Origin: a virus
Virus record (IMG/VR): IMGVR_UViG_3300017963_000568
Coordinates: 1-32,211 of that record
Length of the DNA: 32,211 bases
Strand: one strand, 5' to 3'
A model generated the notes under the pieces. It was given only the letters and a program-made list of their open reading frames with translations, made no database searches and was not told the origin of the DNA. A program made the translations under genes and the position numbers. Below, piece after piece: positions 5,398-12,548 of this stretch. The number at the start of each line of letters is the position of its first letter. Position 1 is the stretch's first letter.

Positions 5398-5934
5398 TCA
5401 AAACAAGACATCCGTGAATGAGGAGCAATCCTCAATCACGCCATAATCGGACTGCGGGGACATTGCCAATTGGGGCTCTTTGCCACAGATTGCATAGCCA
5501 TCCCGCGTTTTTTTCACGATCAGAATCATCGCATGACGTGACGGAATTTCTGGAGAGCGCTTGACGCCTGTCGCGCCAAAGCCTACAGCCATTTTCGCAT
5601 TCCCCACGTCTTTCTGCCAATGCAAGACATGGCAAGTGTGCAGAAACGCTTTAAAATCCCAGGCAAATTCCATACAGACGTACACATCCGGCTGATAGAG
5701 ATCGTGTGGCTGTTTGCCCGTTACGGCCAGGTTAAAGGCATGGAATTTGGCAAGCGCTTCATGCATCCAGCCATCATCTGGCAGGATGTAGCGTACGGAA
5801 AAACAGCGGGGCACGATGATGCCGTGTTGATGCCAAAAATTCGTTTGAATGATGACAGGCGACACATATTGATAGGCGCCGCGCACCCCCCCGACGGGCG
5901 GGGGGAGATCTGGAATATAGTCATGCATGTTCAT
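5398..5934 (-). CDS. Putative papain-fold cysteine peptidase / transglutaminase-like protein
   Basis: The chosen start, MNMHDYIPDL, follows GAGGGG at nine bases and gives 178 residues; an ATG eight codons earlier overlaps the upstream gene. The pattern YVCMEFAWDFKAFLH, then SRHAMILIV, then GYAICGKEPQ places a cysteine at a helix start, a histidine in a strand and a Glu/Gln after the next strand. This is the Cys-His-acid order of transglutaminase/NlpC-type folds, which often appear in phages as lectin-like or peptidase proteins. There is no signal peptide. It belongs to the leftward group 6249 to 5093 and may act on cell wall or host protein. The assignment rests on motif order only. Confidence 0.5.
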   Translation of the reverse strand: MNMHDYIPDLPPPVGGVRGAYQYVSPVIIQTNFWHQHGIIVPRCFSVRYILPDDGWMHEALAKFHAFNLAVTGKQPHDLYQPDVYVCMEFAWDFKAFLHTCHVLHWQKDVGNAKMAVGFGATGVKRSPEIPSRHAMILIVKKTRDGYAICGKEPQLAMSPQSDYGVIEDCSSFTDVLF

Positions 5935-5947
5935 TGGATGGGTCCCC

Positions 5948-6055
5948 TCAGAAGGCATACGGCGTACAGCCAGTCAGCCACAGAATGAGCAGGAATAGAC
6001 AAACGCTGATTCCCACGGTCCACATTCCATACATGATCACGTCTTTTCCTGACAT
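5948..6055 (-). CDS. Tiny lipopeptide (35 aa)
   Basis: It starts ATG with AGGAGG six to seven bases upstream. The peptide has a short polar start, one hydrophobic helix (GISVCLFLLILWLTGC) and a lipobox LTGC, leaving a mature tail of only six residues (CTPYAF). Small lipopeptides of this type include entericidins and minimal outer-membrane spanin subunits. No inner-membrane partner of the usual spanin form is adjacent, so a spanin role is uncertain. It lies between the genes at 6037-6249 and 5398-5934 with tight overlaps, consistent with co-transcription. Confidence 0.6.
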   Translation of the reverse strand: MSGKDVIMYGMWTVGISVCLFLLILWLTGCTPYAF

Positions 6056-6249
6056 ATGGGATCCTCCTGTTCTTGTGCTCCAAGAGAGGGGAGCACATTA
6101 GCAAATGTTGTCAACAACCATTCTCGTGTATGCGTCCGATCCCCAGAGCGACAGCATGTTCGCTGAAACTGATCAAGAGTTTTCGCGAATTGGTCATCCG
6201 TGATGAAATAAAAGTCACGAGCATTGTGACTATAGGCAAAATAATACAT
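6037..6249 (-). CDS. Hypothetical protein
   Basis: This 70-residue ORF starts MYYFAYSHNARDFYFITDDQ. Aromatic residues dominate the N-terminus and two adjacent cysteines lie mid-way. The C-terminal region (GAQEQEDPICQEKT) is read from the stretch carrying the next gene's ribosome binding site, and the ORF overlaps that gene by 19 bases. No clear ribosome binding site precedes its ATG. It is plausible as the first gene after the left-facing promoter near 6521, separated from it by a structured leader, but it could be a chance ORF. No family is recognised. Confidence 0.4.
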   Translation of the reverse strand: MYYFAYSHNARDFYFITDDQFAKTLDQFQRTCCRSGDRTHTREWLLTTFANVLPSLGAQEQEDPICQEKT

Positions 6250-6520
6250 AGCAAAACTTCATAATAAGATGGAGGGAACCGACATCCCGCATGAGGTTTG
6301 ATATCGCAGCATGCCGACCCACTCCGGTGTGTAAGACCTCAGGTTGTATGTGCAACAGCTGCACGCCCGCCGCTGAGTAGAATGCTGAAACCACCGGAGG
6401 CATACAGACTCCTGGACCGGAATCAGGCCCCATCGAGTCCGCCCCCCGGACAGCCTCGATGGCTCTGGCCTGTGTGCACGATCCCGATCCAGTACATCTA
6501 CCATAATAGAGTCTGTGAAT
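6250..6520 (-). promoter_or_regulatory. Gene-free leader with a strong nested hairpin
   Basis: No supported gene lies in this 270-base stretch; open frames exist but lack ribosome binding sites. Its main feature is a nested hairpin at 6424-6472: CAGGCC (6424-6429) with GGCCTG (6467-6472), CATCGAG (6431-6437) with CTCGATG (6455-6461), and TCC with GGA at the tip. If the left-facing promoter at 6521-6526 is used, this forms in the 5' leader of the 6249 to 5093 gene group and may control its expression. Confidence 0.45.
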
Positions 6521-6542
6521 TTGTCAAGATATTTCTTGACAA
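6521..6542. promoter_or_regulatory. Palindromic operator in divergent control region
   Basis: TTGTCAAG (6521-6528) and CTTGACAA (6535-6542) form a perfect 8-bp inverted repeat around a 6-base spacer. Each arm also contains a TTGACA -35 box, one facing each way, so a dimeric repressor bound here would block both directions. The RHH protein encoded at 6597 is an obvious candidate repressor. Confidence 0.6.
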
Positions 6543-6563
6543 AAAAAGAAAAAACTTTATTAT
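6536..6563 (+). promoter_or_regulatory. Sigma-70-like promoter for the replication genes
   Basis: TTGACA (6536-6541) and TATTAT (6558-6563) are 16 bases apart. Transcription should start near 6570, upstream of AAGGAGG (6581-6587) and the ATG at 6597. The -35 box lies within the palindrome. Confidence 0.7.
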
Positions 6564-6596
6564 AGTATTAATTCCAATGAAAGGAGGCTGAGAATT

Positions 6597-6770
6597 ATGG
6601 ATGGGAAAGGATATCGCTATAATCATCGTCCTATTTATGTTTCAAAACATCACCATAAATTGCTAAAAGACCTTGCGAATGATGAGGACATTACGTTAAA
6701 AAAATACGTTGAAAAAATGATTGTCGAATTTACGGAGACTAAAGAGAAACAATTAACTCCTTGTCATTAA
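6597..6770 (+). CDS. Ribbon-helix-helix-like DNA-binding protein
   Basis: It has 57 residues with AAGGAGG nine bases before the ATG. The segment RPIYVSKHHHKLLKDLAND followed by ITLKKYVEKMIVEF has the strand-helix-helix layout of Arc/MetJ repressors: a short strand (PIYVS), helix 1, a turn with a small polar residue and helix 2. RHH proteins bind palindromes as dimers, and a perfect palindrome lies 55 bases upstream, overlapping this gene's promoter, so autoregulation is likely. It directly precedes the primase-helicase, so it may set replication gene dosage. The first 12 residues are basic and flexible. Confidence 0.65.
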   Translation: MDGKGYRYNHRPIYVSKHHHKLLKDLANDEDITLKKYVEKMIVEFTETKEKQLTPCH

Positions 6771-6779
6771 AAGGTCAAT

Positions 6780-9092
6780 ATGGAAAGTCCACTAAAAATA
6801 GCAACAGCAGAAGATTGTGACCGATTAGAACGCTATACTCCGGCAGAATTGCAAGATTGCCCTCAATGGGGGTTATGGCGGCTCGAACGAGATAAAGACG
6901 GCAATTTGACAAAAATTCCTTATCGTGTACAACCTGGCTTTAAACGCGCCCGGTCAACAAAAAAAGAAGATTGGACATCATTTCAACAAGCACTCTCTAT
7001 TTTAGAGACACGCTATACACAGTTCTCAGGATTGGCTTTTTGTCTCTTTGCCGAAGATCCATACACCTTTATTGATTTTGATCACTGCCTCAATGGAGGC
7101 AAACAAGTTCTCCCTGAATTTGAACAATGGATGCAGCGATTTAATTCATATATGGAACGTTCACAGGGTGGGGAGGGCTTTCATATTTTAGGACATGGGA
7201 AAAAGCCGGGGAACCGCTGCAAAAATGACAAAAAACATACAGAAATCTATGATAAAGACCGATTTTTAGCCTTTACAGCCGACGTCTGTCAAAATTTTGA
7301 CACGATTCACAATATTCAACAGCCCTTAAATGAGTTATATGCCTGGGCGTTTAACGATGAATCAACATCCCCACAGAAAATCCAGATACCGTCTGAACCA
7401 ACACTTTCTGATCAAGACATTCTTGCGCTTTGTCAACAAGCAGCGAATGCCTCGAAATTTCAGGCACTCTGGACAGGTGATACGTCTGACTATGCTGGAG
7501 ATGATTCAAGTGCCGATCTTGCCCTGTGTTCATTACTAGCGTTTTATACACAAATTCCTGATCAGCTCGACCGCCTGTTTCGTCAGAGCGCCTTATACCG
7601 ACAGAAATGGGATGAAAAACGAGGGCAACAAACCTATGGAGAGCGTACAATTCAAACCGCATTGAATTCTGTCAGAGAGACATATACTCCTCCCATGGCA
7701 AAGAGCGGACAAGAAAGTCAATATCTCCCTGAGTGGTGTTTTTGGTCTATATCAGAATTTCGAGGAACCTTGCTCTATCATATTGATGTTGTCAAGTTTT
7801 TAGCCTTTCTTGCCACGGAGTTTACATTTCGCGTATTTATGAAACGGAATGTCCCTGTCATCGTTGAAGAAACTTATGATGGCTTTAAGTATTGCATTCA
7901 TCGAGGAACACAAGTGCTGTGTGTCAAGAATGCAACAATTGATTTTCTTATTCATGAAGGCTTTCCAGAGATTGCAAGTGAACTGTTGCTCAAAACACGC
8001 CTTTTTTCCCTTGATGTGTTAGAAAATCTTCCAATTATTGACAAAGAGAAAGTTCGACTAAGTATTTTCACACATGGACAAACAAGAATTTCTTTGCAAG
8101 ATGAATATATTGATAAAGAATCTATTCTATACTATCAGGAGAGTGAAGAGAGTCGCAAGATCTATCTTCTTAATCGTCATGACATGGGGGTGATTGTCTC
8201 TCGACAAGGAATGGGCAAGTCTACGGCGATTGAACTCCTTATCAGTCAGGCACTTTACCCATGCGAGAAAAACAGTCCGTTTACCTTTCAGATGTCTTCT
8301 GATGAAATTATCCTCCATTTTGATACCGAACGAACCCATGACGATAATCTTCGAATGCTGAAACGAATTGCAAAAAGAACACATGTCATTAAACATGGTT
8401 TGTTGAATGCCCATGGAGACTTTCAACGACTCATTGTAGAAATGTGTGCCGATGACGTAGATGACATCGGATTTTGGCTCCTTGAAAAAATTGAATCTAT
8501 TCAACAACCGATTGGACTCATTGTAATTGATACACTTCTTGACACGGTTCCTGATATGAACAATCAAGAACTCGCCGTTAAGTTTTATCAAGACCTGCGG
8601 CACGCAGCGAAGGTTCGGAATTGCGCTATCCTAAGCACCATTCATGCCTCTCCTGATAGTAAAGATACTGACGGAAAAGGCATGGGGCATATTGGAAGTT
8701 TGTTCATGCGAAAAGCCTCAACATTCCTTCAAGTGAGAAATGCAGAAGAAAACTATATGATTAAATTATTGTCTTCTGATTTCCGAAATGCTAAAATTCG
8801 GAATTCTCCTGATCACGGTCTCCTCGCAGCGTTTACTTGGGGAGAAGATGGCCTCGCCCATTTTATTGACTATGCTCCGCCGGAAAAACTCAAGATGACA
8901 AAGCAAGAGGAAGCAAAACGGAACTATCGAGAATTATTACAACATGGAGGCAAAACAAAAGACATCCTCTTGAAAGAATATTGTGAGAAGTTTGGGGTCA
9001 CAAAGAAAACAGCCTACTCACATTTTGAGATGGTTAGGAAGCAAGGATGGTTGACGCAAGTTCAGGGCAGAATTCATTGGAAACTCTTGTGA
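6780..9092 (+). CDS. Primase-polymerase/helicase fusion (replication protein)
   Basis: This is 770 residues. The N-terminal third is an archaeo-eukaryotic PrimPol domain: FIDFDHC near residue 97 supplies the metal-binding D-x-D, SQGGEGFHILG near 127 the nucleotide-binding G-x-G-x-H, and TEIYDKDRFLAFT near 157 the third conserved strand. The C-terminal half is a RecA-type ATPase with Walker A SRQGMGKST near 474-482, Walker B LIVIDTLLD near 580, and STIHASPDSK after it. A winged-helix-like end (TKDILLKEYCEKFGVTKKTAYSHFEMVRKQGW) probably binds DNA. Such fusions start and unwind replication forks in phages and plasmids. The iteron region immediately downstream is a likely target. There is no good ribosome binding site before the ATG; translation may be coupled to the RHH gene, whose stop is nine bases away. 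Confidence 0.9.
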   Translation: MESPLKIATAEDCDRLERYTPAELQDCPQWGLWRLERDKDGNLTKIPYRVQPGFKRARSTKKEDWTSFQQALSILETRYTQFSGLAFCLFAEDPYTFIDFDHCLNGGKQVLPEFEQWMQRFNSYMERSQGGEGFHILGHGKKPGNRCKNDKKHTEIYDKDRFLAFTADVCQNFDTIHNIQQPLNELYAWAFNDESTSPQKIQIPSEPTLSDQDILALCQQAANASKFQALWTGDTSDYAGDDSSADLALCSLLAFYTQIPDQLDRLFRQSALYRQKWDEKRGQQTYGERTIQTALNSVRETYTPPMAKSGQESQYLPEWCFWSISEFRGTLLYHIDVVKFLAFLATEFTFRVFMKRNVPVIVEETYDGFKYCIHRGTQVLCVKNATIDFLIHEGFPEIASELLLKTRLFSLDVLENLPIIDKEKVRLSIFTHGQTRISLQDEYIDKESILYYQESEESRKIYLLNRHDMGVIVSRQGMGKSTAIELLISQALYPCEKNSPFTFQMSSDEIILHFDTERTHDDNLRMLKRIAKRTHVIKHGLLNAHGDFQRLIVEMCADDVDDIGFWLLEKIESIQQPIGLIVIDTLLDTVPDMNNQELAVKFYQDLRHAAKVRNCAILSTIHASPDSKDTDGKGMGHIGSLFMRKASTFLQVRNAEENYMIKLLSSDFRNAKIRNSPDHGLLAAFTWGEDGLAHFIDYAPPEKLKMTKQEEAKRNYRELLQHGGKTKDILLKEYCEKFGVTKKTAYSHFEMVRKQGWLTQVQGRIHWKLL

Positions 9093-9402
9093 TCGCCTGA
9101 TTTTCTAGGGAGTGTAATTTTTTGTGTAACTCATTTTCAAAAAATAGCGATTTTTTTCTGATAACCTATAGTATTTTAACGACTTATGCGGTTTTCCATG
9201 GTGTGTAAATTAGGATTTTCTAATATTGCTAACACATTGAATAATAAGGACTTAGCAGAAAATCAAAAAGTGTGTAATTTCTTGTGTAATTTGTGTAACT
9301 GTCAATTTGCTATGTCCTAAGAACCCCTAGTTGGCAAGGGGATTTGGGGATATAAAGGAGTGTAAAAAAGTGTGTAATTCTGTGTAGTGTAATTTGTGTA
9401 AC
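9093..9402 (+). repeat. GTGTAA iteron region, candidate replication origin
   Basis: This A+T-rich, gene-free stretch holds ten exact GTGTAA copies in the same direction, starting at 9112, 9124, 9203, 9272, 9284, 9293, 9360, 9372, 9387 and 9396, plus a GTGTAG variant at 9382. Most are extended to TGTGTAATT. Clustered copies are spaced 9, 12 or 15 bases, multiples of three rather than a helical turn. Direct repeats beside a primase-helicase gene in A+T-rich DNA are typical of initiator-binding origins. Confidence 0.65.
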
Positions 9403-9424
9403 CCCCCTTATATATATAAGGGGG
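9403..9424. repeat. 22-bp perfect palindrome at the end of the iterons
   Basis: Five C, then TTATATATATAA, then five G form a perfect palindrome; GTAAC and TTAC extend the pairing with one extra C. It directly follows the last iteron. The A/T core could be the unwinding site of the origin or a cruciform; a terminator role is less likely because no T-run follows. Confidence 0.55.
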
Positions 9425-9456
9425 TTACAACTACACACTCTCTTACATCTGAACCT

Positions 9457-10242
9457 ATGAAAACACAACAATTGTATTATCAGCATTATTCAAAACAAAT
9501 CCCAATCTCAAGCTTGCACGATATTCCTATTGATGGTGATGGATATCAAGGGCCATATCCTCAACAAGATTTTAGTATTCTTGATTCATCACCGCAGGTC
9601 TTTTTTAAAAATATTGAAGAACATTTGATTAACTTCATTCAGCAGACACGGTATTGTGTAGGGTGTATTGCATGGCTCACGAATTTCAGGATTTTAGAGG
9701 CTCTCTCATCTCTCAAAGGGGTCGCATTTCTCGTGCAAAAAGAGGACTTTCTTCGCCCTGAATATCCATCAGCACATTCAACAACTTGGAAACAGGATTT
9801 ACGGAAAGCCTATGAATCTCTTCCTGGGACTTTTGAGCGATATAATTTCATTGAGACGTCACAATTATCAGTTTGTTCAGATCCTAGCTTGCCTCCAGTT
9901 CGATGTGTAGGCTTTGCAAAACATAATGGACAAATTTCAGTTCCTAGGATGCACCATAAATTTCTTGTGTCGGGAAATCTTGAAACGGTTACTGAAACAT
10001 GGAAGGATTCTGAAGGCATAGTAAGAATGTATGAACATTATCACTTTGTGCCTGAAAGAGTCTGGACTGGTTCGTATAACTTTTCGCATAATGCTGAACT
10101 CTCTTTTGAAAATTGTATGATTCTAGATGATCCTAAAATCGTACAGGCATATATGAACGAATGGGGACAACTTGAGGCATTATCAGAAGATCTAGATTGG
10201 TCTTCACAATGGGCTGAACCAGAATGGAGAATCGGGACATAA
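9457..10242 (+). CDS. Phospholipase D-like (HKD) nuclease
   Basis: This 261-residue protein begins MKTQQLYYQHYSKQ; longer readings would translate the palindrome. It contains MHHKFLV near residue 164 and VWTGSYNFSHNAELSFEN near 203-219, the H-x-K and downstream G-S/N-x-N motifs of single-HKD PLD proteins such as Nuc and bacterial cardiolipin-hydrolase homologues. These act as dimers and cut phosphodiester bonds in DNA, RNA or lipids. The segment FIQQTRYCVGCIAWLTNFRIL is the usual N-terminal strand-helix of the fold. It has no signal peptide, so a cytoplasmic nuclease is likely, perhaps for host DNA breakdown or replication. No clear ribosome binding site is seen. The stop overlaps the next start (TAATG). 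Confidence 0.78.
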   Translation: MKTQQLYYQHYSKQIPISSLHDIPIDGDGYQGPYPQQDFSILDSSPQVFFKNIEEHLINFIQQTRYCVGCIAWLTNFRILEALSSLKGVAFLVQKEDFLRPEYPSAHSTTWKQDLRKAYESLPGTFERYNFIETSQLSVCSDPSLPPVRCVGFAKHNGQISVPRMHHKFLVSGNLETVTETWKDSEGIVRMYEHYHFVPERVWTGSYNFSHNAELSFENCMILDDPKIVQAYMNEWGQLEALSEDLDWSSQWAEPEWRIGT

Positions 10243-10463
10243 TGATTGAAATTATTAATTACAAACCATACCAAAAGAATACGCTTCAGGGCTTTCTTGA
10301 CCTTCGCATGACTCAGATCGGCTTAGAAATCCGGGGGATTTGTGTGCATGAAAAAAACGGAAGTCGCTGGCTGCAATTGCCCTCAAAACCGTACACGAAA
10401 GAGGATGGCTCGCAAGGCTGGCAATATATCCTTGAGTTTTACGATAAACCGCGCTGGCAGTAG
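10242..10463 (+). CDS. SpoVG-like small phage protein
   Basis: This 73-residue protein starts at MIEIINYKPY, with its ATG overlapping the previous stop. It shows LQGFLDLRMTQIGLEIRGIC, then HEKNGSRWLQLPSKPYTKED and a WQYILEF end. That pattern of an N-terminal strand pair, a G-x-R-W-x-x-L-P-S-K turn and a last strand resembles small phage proteins related to SpoVG, which bind nucleic acid. It is likely a DNA- or RNA-binding accessory to replication, translationally coupled to the PLD nuclease. The function is inferred from the fold-like pattern only. Confidence 0.6.
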   Translation: MIEIINYKPYQKNTLQGFLDLRMTQIGLEIRGICVHEKNGSRWLQLPSKPYTKEDGSQGWQYILEFYDKPRWQ

Positions 10464-10532
10464 TTTCAGGGGCTCGTGTTTGATGTCTTAGAGAAATTTC
10501 ACACGACATCCTAAAAAATCTCACACAAACAC

Positions 10533-10561
10533 TTGACACCATAGACACTCTGTATTATATT
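10533..10561 (+). promoter_or_regulatory. Sigma-70-like promoter placing +1 at a start codon
   Basis: TTGACA (10533-10538), a 17-base spacer and TATATT (10556-10561). The normal start distance puts +1 at or next to 10568, the A of the next ATG, so the transcript may have no leader. Confidence 0.7.
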
Positions 10562-10567
10562 AGGACT

Positions 10568-10753
10568 ATGGAACAAAAAACATGGACAAAAGTGAATGTG
10601 TGGCAGAGCACGAAAGACGTGCTTGATGCGCTGTATTGGCGCCTGAAGATTCCTCGCACGGTGATTTTGGATCAGGCCGTGCGGGAATTCTATCAACGAC
10701 ACCTGCATGAAGAGGCAGAGCATGAAAGAGCAACGACAAGCCACGCTGTTTGA
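10568..10753 (+). CDS. Small putative RHH-like DNA-binding protein
   Basis: It has 61 residues. WTKVNVWQSTKDVLDALYWRLKIPRTVILDQAVREFYQRHL has the spacing of a strand followed by two helices, as in ribbon-helix-helix proteins, with the polar turn at KIPR. It has its own strong promoter whose predicted +1 coincides with the ATG; only a weak AGGA lies just upstream. Its end overlaps the next gene by 32 bases. A regulatory role over the following glycosyltransferase operon is plausible, and the RHH assignment is moderate. Confidence 0.55.
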   Translation: MEQKTWTKVNVWQSTKDVLDALYWRLKIPRTVILDQAVREFYQRHLHEEAEHERATTSHAV

Positions 10754-10976
10754 CATGCCCGAGTGGTGGGAGGAACACTGGCAAGATATGCCAGAATTCC
10801 AACAAGACGATCAGACGGCATATAAACAAGTGATTGTCAATTTTCAGACGCTTGAGGATATGGAACAGTTTGCAGCACTTCTTGGGCAACGCCTTACGTT
10901 GCACACGAAAAGCATTTGGTATCCAGAAGTCAAACCGGCGGATCTCTTGCGCTTCCAATATCAGGAGGAATCATGA
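10722..10976 (+). CDS. Hypothetical phage protein with SIWYP motif
   Basis: It has 84 residues from MKEQRQATLF, preceded by AGAGG; an earlier ATG at 10707 lacks a ribosome binding site. It has an acidic, Trp-rich front (MPEWWEEHWQDMPEFQQDD), then KQVIVNFQTLEDMEQFAALL and TKSIWYPEV. The VNF-x-x-x-E-D-M-x-x-F followed by KSIWYP pattern recurs in phage proteins of unknown function. I do not know its activity. It overlaps the start of the glycosyltransferase gene, suggesting translational coupling and a shared pathway. Confidence 0.6.
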   Translation: MKEQRQATLFDMPEWWEEHWQDMPEFQQDDQTAYKQVIVNFQTLEDMEQFAALLGQRLTLHTKSIWYPEVKPADLLRFQYQEES

Positions 10977-12016
10977 ATCCTCAGTTCCCTGTCTACATTA
11001 TTTCCAAGGGCCGCTGGGAACCACGATTGACAAGCAAGGCGCTTGACAAAATGGACGTGCCCTATCACATTGTCATTGAACCCCAGGAATATGCTCAGTA
11101 TTCCGCAGTTATTGATCCACAAAAGATTTTGGTGCTCCCTTTTTCAAATTTAGGGCAAGGTTCAATCCCTGCTCGAAACTGGGTGTGGGCACACAGTATG
11201 CAACAAGGGGCTAGTTGGCATTGGATTCTCGACGACAATCTCAGAGATTTTTACCGATTGAACAAGAATTTGAAAGTCAGAGGGACCACAGGCGTGTATT
11301 TTAAGGTGGCAGAGGATTTTGTGTTGCGTTATGAAAATGTCGCTATTGCCGGGTTTCAATACGAACTGTTGACTCCCAGAAAGTCAAAAGTACCTCCATT
11401 TTATCTGAATACCCGGATTTATAGCTGTATTCTGATTCGGAATGACATCCCGTTTCGATGGCGTGGGCGTTACAATGAAGATACAGACATCTCTTTGCGA
11501 GTCTTAAAAGCGGGATGGTGTACCATCTTATTTAATGCCTTCCTCTGTGATAAAATGCCCACGATGACCATGAAAGGCGGCAATACGGACCAACTTTATC
11601 GGCAAGATGATAAATTCGATGGTCGGCTGGAAATGGCGAAATCCTTACAGCAGCAGCATCCCGATGTCGTCGATATTACGTGGAAGTGGGGACGCTGGCA
11701 GCATCAGGTCAACTATAATCCGTTTAAGCGCAACAAGCTCAAGTTTCGAGAGGACTATGTCAAGAAGCAAGGCATTAATAATTATGGCATGGTGCTCGTT
11801 GATGTCAAACAAGAGCAAGAAGAAGATCAACAGCTTGAATTTGAGAACATGCCTATTTACAGCCGGGCCTGGTGGATGGCGCAGGGGGTGCCGCCCTTGC
11901 AGATTCGCCGGGCACCAACACAGGCCCAGGTCTTTGACTCATTCGAGCCGAGTCTGGGGGATGGCGCAGAAGCGGCTGTCCTCATAGCTTCGTTGCCCGA
12001 TCGACAAACAGAATGA
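10973..12016 (+). CDS. TET-associated-type glycosyltransferase (TAGT-like)
   Basis: This 347-residue protein starts at MNPQFPVYIISKGRW, after AGGAGG. It has the GT-A-like opening PVYIISKGRWEPRLTSKAL, a metal-binding-type WILDDNLRDF near residue 83-92, and RWRGRYNEDTDISLRVLKAG near 163-182. These features, the length and the phage setting fit the TAGT/GREB1-related glycosyltransferases, which add sugars to hydroxymethyl bases in phage DNA. No TET/JBP oxygenase or hydroxymethylpyrimidine synthase is visible in the window, so its substrate is open: a modified base made elsewhere in the genome, or another acceptor. It lies in a coupled run from 10722 to 12790. The C-terminal 70 residues are low-complexity and divergent. 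Confidence 0.75.
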   Translation: MNPQFPVYIISKGRWEPRLTSKALDKMDVPYHIVIEPQEYAQYSAVIDPQKILVLPFSNLGQGSIPARNWVWAHSMQQGASWHWILDDNLRDFYRLNKNLKVRGTTGVYFKVAEDFVLRYENVAIAGFQYELLTPRKSKVPPFYLNTRIYSCILIRNDIPFRWRGRYNEDTDISLRVLKAGWCTILFNAFLCDKMPTMTMKGGNTDQLYRQDDKFDGRLEMAKSLQQQHPDVVDITWKWGRWQHQVNYNPFKRNKLKFREDYVKKQGINNYGMVLVDVKQEQEEDQQLEFENMPIYSRAWWMAQGVPPLQIRRAPTQAQVFDSFEPSLGDGAEAAVLIASLPDRQTE

Positions 12017-12222
12017 CATCATTTCGTGTCATCCAAGAAGGGGCTTCAGGGCCAGCGACCTGGATGTGTCGCCTCACAATTTATGACGCCGATGACCCGT
12101 GTGTGCATCTCTGCCTGTTTGAGCACCCAGGCGGGAGCTTTGTGCTGCCCCACGATGCGAAGGCGGAGCCGCTCTATCATCTGTTCTTGGCGCTACAACA
12201 ATATTATGGGGAGGGCCAATGA
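12013..12222 (+). CDS. Hypothetical small protein
   Basis: This 69-residue protein starts within the stop of the glycosyltransferase gene (ATGA). It looks like one small beta-rich domain (TWMCRLTIYDADDPCVHLCLFEHPGGSFVLP) followed by a helix (AEPLYHLFLALQQYYG). Four cysteines or histidines in the middle could bind metal but are not in a standard finger pattern. The coupling suggests it works with the glycosyltransferase or is simply part of the same transcript. No family is recognised. Confidence 0.6.
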   Translation: MTSFRVIQEGASGPATWMCRLTIYDADDPCVHLCLFEHPGGSFVLPHDAKAEPLYHLFLALQQYYGEGQ

Positions 12223-12548
12223 GAACGAAACATCAGCGACGCCAACACACGTATTGGAAACAGCAGCATCGGGAAGCGAAACTCGAAGCGATGTACTCCT
12301 GGCAAACGAAAGCACAATTGATGGCTGCCTTCCCGGCCGTCACATGGAAGGCGATTGTTGTTAAAGCGCATCGCATGGGGCTTTCCCGACACATGGCGCA
12401 CTTTCAGCCGTTTGACCAGCCGCTCAAGGGCTGGCGCAAACACCATAAAGATTTGCATCACAAATATGGTCTCTGTTATGATAAGCCGTTTTCATTTGAG
12501 ACTTTTTGTCAGCACCTCCAGGAGGAAGACGCATCATGCCAGATATGA
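12219..12548 (+). CDS. Putative HTH (Myb/SANT-like) protein
   Basis: This 109-residue, very basic and His-rich protein starts four bases before the end of the previous gene. The region YSWQTKAQLMAAFPAVTWKAIVVKAHRMGLSR, about residues 26-57, has the form W-x-x-x-E/A-L-x-x-x-F-P-x-x-x-x-x-x-I-x-x-K-A-x-x-x-G-L-x-R found in small HTH domains of phage regulators and HNH proteins. It probably binds DNA. Its end overlaps the next gene by 13 bases, and AGGAGG for that gene lies within its coding sequence. Confidence 0.6.
   Translation: MRTKHQRRQHTYWKQQHREAKLEAMYSWQTKAQLMAAFPAVTWKAIVVKAHRMGLSRHMAHFQPFDQPLKGWRKHHKDLHHKYGLCYDKPFSFETFCQHLQEEDASCQI

Noticed and set aside
6298-6591. A 97-residue + strand ORF and opposing - strand ORFs over 6230-6504
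   Set aside because: None has a ribosome binding site, and all run through the nested hairpin and promoter region.
8127-8603. A 158-residue - strand ORF
   Set aside because: It is antisense to the conserved ATPase domain of the primase-helicase and has no ribosome binding site.
9093-9402. CRISPR array
   Set aside because: The repeated unit is only six to nine bases with irregular short spacing, and no cas genes are present; iterons fit better.
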